Below the pieces are notes generated by a model, which saw only the letters and a list, made by a program, of their open reading frames with translations, was not told where the DNA came from and made no database searches. Made by a program: the position numbers and the translations under genes. Shown here one piece after another: positions 61,785 through 64,000 of a stretch of 64,000 nucleotides of DNA; the stretch's first letter is position 1; every line of letters begins with the position of its first letter. The stretch covers positions 1 to 64,000 of the forward strand of contig NZ_JAKKOT010000003.1 of the NCBI RefSeq assembly GCF_021739025.1, written 5' to 3'. The DNA is from Gordonia liuliyuniae. GTDB lineage: Bacteria > Actinomycetota > Actinomycetes > Mycobacteriales > Mycobacteriaceae.

Positions 61785-63202
61785 CGGGCGGCTTCGTTGG
61801 CGGCGGCGGCGCCCGACAGACACTGTAAGAAGCTCTGCGACCACAAGTCGACGTCGAAGTCGATGACCTGCTGGTGCAGGGCGGCCATCCGCTCGCGACG
61901 GTCCTCCGGGGAGTCGGTCACCGCGCGGACCACGACGTCGCGCACGTTCCGTCCGTCGTACGGGTTCACCAGGTACGCCTGCTCCATTTCGGCTGCGGCC
62001 CCGGTGAACTCGCTGAGCACGAGGGCTCCGCCGAGGTCAGCGCGGGCCGCCGCATACTCTTTCGCGACCAGGTTCATGCCGTCCCGCAGCGGGGTCACGA
62101 GCATGACGTCGGCGGCGAGGAAGTACGCCAGCAGTTCGTCGCGCGGCACGGGCTGGAGTAGATACCGGACCGGTGGGCTGCTCACCGTGCCATGGGTTCC
62201 GTTGATGTGCGCCACCGAGCGCTCGATGCGGTCGCGGACCGCGATGTAGCTGTCGACGTGCTCCCGGCTCGGGCTGGCCAGTTGCACCAGGACGGTGTCG
62301 GCCGGGTCGAGCCGACCTTCGCGGAACAGACCGTCGAGCGCGTCGAGCCGGACGTCGATGCCCTTCGTGTAGTCGAGTCGGTCGACCCCCAGCAGGACCG
62401 TCGACGGGTTGCCGAGTTCGGCGCGGATCGCTGCGGCGCGGTCGGTCATCGCCGCAGCCTGTTCGGCTACCGCGGACGCATCGATCGAGATCGGGAACGA
62501 CCCGACCCGGATGGTGCGTGAGCCGTCTCGGACGGTGCCGAGTCCGTCGCGGACGCCGACGGGGTCCCGCGAGGCGTCCAAGTCCAGGACACGGCGGACC
62601 AGAGTCAGGAAGTTCTCGGCGCCGCCCGGCAGATGGAATCCGACGAGGTCGGCCCCGAGCAGGCCGCGGAGCAACTCCTCACGCCACGGGAGGCGCGCGA
62701 ACAGTTCGAACGAGGGGAACGGGATGTGCAGGAAGAAGCCGATGCGCAGATCGGGGCGAAGTTCGCGGAGCATCGACGGGACGAGCTGCAGCTGGTAGTC
62801 ATGCACCCATACGGTTGCGCCCTCGTCAGCCGCCTCCGACGCAGCTTCGGCGAACTTGCGGTTGACGGCCACGTACGTCGTCCACCAGTCGTGGTCGAAC
62901 ACCGGCTCCACGAGCAGATCGTGGTAGAGCGGCCAGAGGGTCGAATTGGCGAAACCCTCGTAATAGTCGGCGATCTCATCGCTCGACAGCGGAACCGATC
63001 GAACGTCGATTCCGTCGATCCGGGGGTCGTCCGACGAGTCAGGGACGCCGCTCCAGCCCACCCACGCGCCCGACCGCGAAGCCAGGGTCGGAGTCAATGC
63101 AGTGACGAGCCCGCCGGGCGCACGCTTCCACGTGGTGGTCCCGTCGGGCTCGACACGTTTGTCGACCGGGAGGCGGTTGGCGACTACGACGAAGTCAGCC
63201 AT
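61781..63202 (-). CDS. otsA: Trehalose-6-phosphate synthase
   Basis: A 473-residue GT20 glycosyltransferase joining UDP- or ADP-glucose to glucose-6-phosphate. Signature motifs are [58 protein letters not shown] and [14 protein letters not shown]. Full length for the family. It follows a 55-codon ORF with a 6-nt gap and is coupled to otsB by GTGA. Confidence 0.96.
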   Translation of the reverse strand: MADFVVVANRLPVDKRVEPDGTTTWKRAPGGLVTALTPTLASRSGAWVGWSGVPDSSDDPRIDGIDVRSVPLSSDEIADYYEGFANSTLWPLYHDLLVEPVFDHDWWTTYVAVNRKFAEAASEAADEGATVWVHDYQLQLVPSMLRELRPDLRIGFFLHIPFPSFELFARLPWREELLRGLLGADLVGFHLPGGAENFLTLVRRVLDLDASRDPVGVRDGLGTVRDGSRTIRVGSFPISIDASAVAEQAAAMTDRAAAIRAELGNPSTVLLGVDRLDYTKGIDVRLDALDGLFREGRLDPADTVLVQLASPSREHVDSYIAVRDRIERSVAHINGTHGTVSSPPVRYLLQPVPRDELLAYFLAADVMLVTPLRDGMNLVAKEYAAARADLGGALVLSEFTGAAAEMEQAYLVNPYDGRNVRDVVVRAVTDSPEDRRERMAALHQQVIDFDVDLWSQSFLQCLSGAAAANEAAR

Positions 63203-63208
63203 GCCGGT

Positions 63209-63376
63209 TCAGGCAGCCGGCTCGTCCGGTGCGATTCCGAGCATCGAGAGGAGCATCCGGCATTCGTCGGCGTCCGTCGCGTATGCGGCGACGACCCGCC
63301 GCGCGGACAGGGCGGTCTCGTCGGCCACGGGCACCAGTTCGTCGTCTGCGGCGATATCAGTTGTCTTAGCAGGCAT
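63209..63376 (-). CDS. Small protein (55 residues) ahead of otsA
   Basis: An open frame from ATG 63376 to TGA 63209 encodes an acidic 55-residue protein (MPAKTTDIAADDELVPVADE..., C-terminal RMLLSMLGIAPDEPAA). Composition and codon use look real. A minus-strand TAGAAT box (63389-63384) lies 7 nt before the ATG, so it is probably the leaderless first gene of the otsA-otsB operon; its stop is 6 nt before otsA. I do not recognise a family. Confidence 0.65.
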   Translation of the reverse strand: MPAKTTDIAADDELVPVADETALSARRVVAAYATDADECRMLLSMLGIAPDEPAA

Positions 63377-63400
63377 GGTGCAGATTCTACCCTTCCCCGC

Positions 63401-64000
63401 TCAACTGCTCCGGTCCGCGTTCGCGACGATCGCATCGCGCACGTACTGCGCCAACCCCGGTTCGAGATCGTTGTACGTCGCCGCGAACCGCGGGTCGGTG
63501 ACGTACATCTCGCCCAGACAGCGGTGAAATTCGTGGTCGCAGTCGTAGAACCGCTCGTCCATCTGCACTCGCGCGCGTTCGGCGACGGCCACCGCGACGT
63601 CGCCGTCGGCCGGTTCGCCCGCACGCTTGGCCGCGATGAACGCGTCGTTCGTCGCGTCCTGCTCCTCTTTGATCTGCGCCCAGTCGGCCTTCGTGTAGCG
63701 GGCCGTCCGGGCCTGCGACTGGGCCCACCTGTCGGTGTCGCCCCACCGCTCCTGGGCTTCGGCCTGGTATTCGTCGGAGAACCCGTGCCCGAACAGTTCG
63801 CGCATATCTTCGTCGGTGGCCGGTCGGTTGTTCATCTCTCGCTCCAATGCTTGATCGATCGCGTCGACGAGCACCTCGAGCTCGTCACGCCTGGCGGCGA
63901 CGACGTCACGCTGACGGCGGAGATGCTCGACGGTCCCGTCCGGACCGTCGAGCAGGTCGGCGATCTCGTCGAGCGGCAGCTCCAGCCGCCGGTACACCAC
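63401..64000 (-). CDS. MerR-family regulator with TipAS domain (5' end cut)
   Basis: At least 200 residues of a TipAL-like regulator; the N-terminal DNA-binding helices lie beyond the window, and the visible part begins within the MerR domain (VYRRLELPLDEIADLLD). The dimerisation coiled coil follows (about 25-55), then a TipAS ligand domain (MRELFGHGFSDEYQAEAQER, YDCDHEFHRCLGEMYVTDPR) that in Streptomyces TipA binds thiopeptides. The Cys used for covalent capture may be one of the two in the YDC...RCL region, which is a guess. Its stop is 24 bp before the 55-residue gene. Confidence 0.88.
   Translation of the reverse strand: MVYRRLELPLDEIADLLDGPDGTVEHLRRQRDVVAARRDELEVLVDAIDQALEREMNNRPATDEDMRELFGHGFSDEYQAEAQERWGDTDRWAQSQARTARYTKADWAQIKEEQDATNDAFIAAKRAGEPADGDVAVAVAERARVQMDERFYDCDHEFHRCLGEMYVTDPRFAATYNDLEPGLAQYVRDAIVANADRSS

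Overview
The window is about 66-67% GC with GTG/TTG starts, 4-nt ATGA/GTGA gene overlaps and a gene set that fits a mycolic-acid actinobacterium (order Mycobacteriales). Gordonia or a close relative is my best guess, but the genus is an inference. Three blocks follow the M. tuberculosis H37Rv order from memory: an Rv0435c-like AAA+ ATPase/pssA/psd followed later by groEL; lpd ... CMD protein, ramB, aceA, fadB2; and hbhA, TetR (Rv0472c), DUF445 (Rv0473), XRE (Rv0474), DUF2516 (Rv0476), then murB, deoC, the nitrilase and the Rv0484c/Rv0485-like SDR and ROK genes. No rRNA, tRNA, CRISPR, phage, IS element or integrase was seen, so this is core chromosome rather than an island.

Layout. 1-5,900: a 5' gene fragment, a 650-bp non-coding stretch rich in repeats, a Cdc48-like ATPase with phosphatidylethanolamine synthesis genes (psd-pssA), a SRPBCC protein and a DUF350 membrane protein. 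5,900-16,300: paired acyl-CoA dehydrogenases, an amidase, then two sodium/monocarboxylate symporters with small partners next to a LytS/LytTR two-component system. 16,400-24,200: HrcA-type (CIRCE) controlled groEL, an M20 amidohydrolase, ptpB, TetR, a small secreted protein, a class I-like PPK2 and a membrane protein. 24,300-27,560: a BtuFCD-type ABC importer behind a cobalamin riboswitch. 27,580-40,250: S9 peptidase, a membrane-anchored AlbA_2 protein, an MHS transporter, TetR/flavin oxidoreductase, lpd, amidohydrolase, DNA glycosylase and a CMD-methyltransferase-cupin operon. 40,300-45,480: glyoxylate/acetate block (ramB, lipoprotein, aceA, fadB2). 45,700-53,200: hbhA, a second PPK2, TetR, DUF445, XRE, DUF2516, MerR-hydrolase, murB. 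53,200-64,000: DUF2505 pair, membrane protein, nitrilase-DUF2993 pair, purU, deoC, ROK, SDR, otsA-otsB and a TipAS-type MerR cut by the window end.

Themes. Carbon use is prominent: acetate/monocarboxylate uptake with its own sensor, the glyoxylate shunt enzyme and its regulator, beta-oxidation enzymes, B12 uptake, polyphosphate and trehalose metabolism.

The most unusual feature is a recurrent pattern: at least eight gene 3' ends lie inside short tandem repeats (13-30 bp units) that copy the stop codon, often in frame because the unit is a multiple of three. They are at DUF350, the ActP-like symporter, the cupin, ramB, the lipoprotein, the 54.3-kb membrane protein, purU, and the SDR/otsB junction. 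Three long inverted repeats without T-tracts lie in other intergenic regions. About 18 genes show a TANNNT -10 box 6-8 nt before the start codon, the signature of leaderless transcripts. Also notable are a 20-bp operator shared by hbhA and the XRE gene, and short leader ORFs with a perfect Shine-Dalgarno ahead of aceA.
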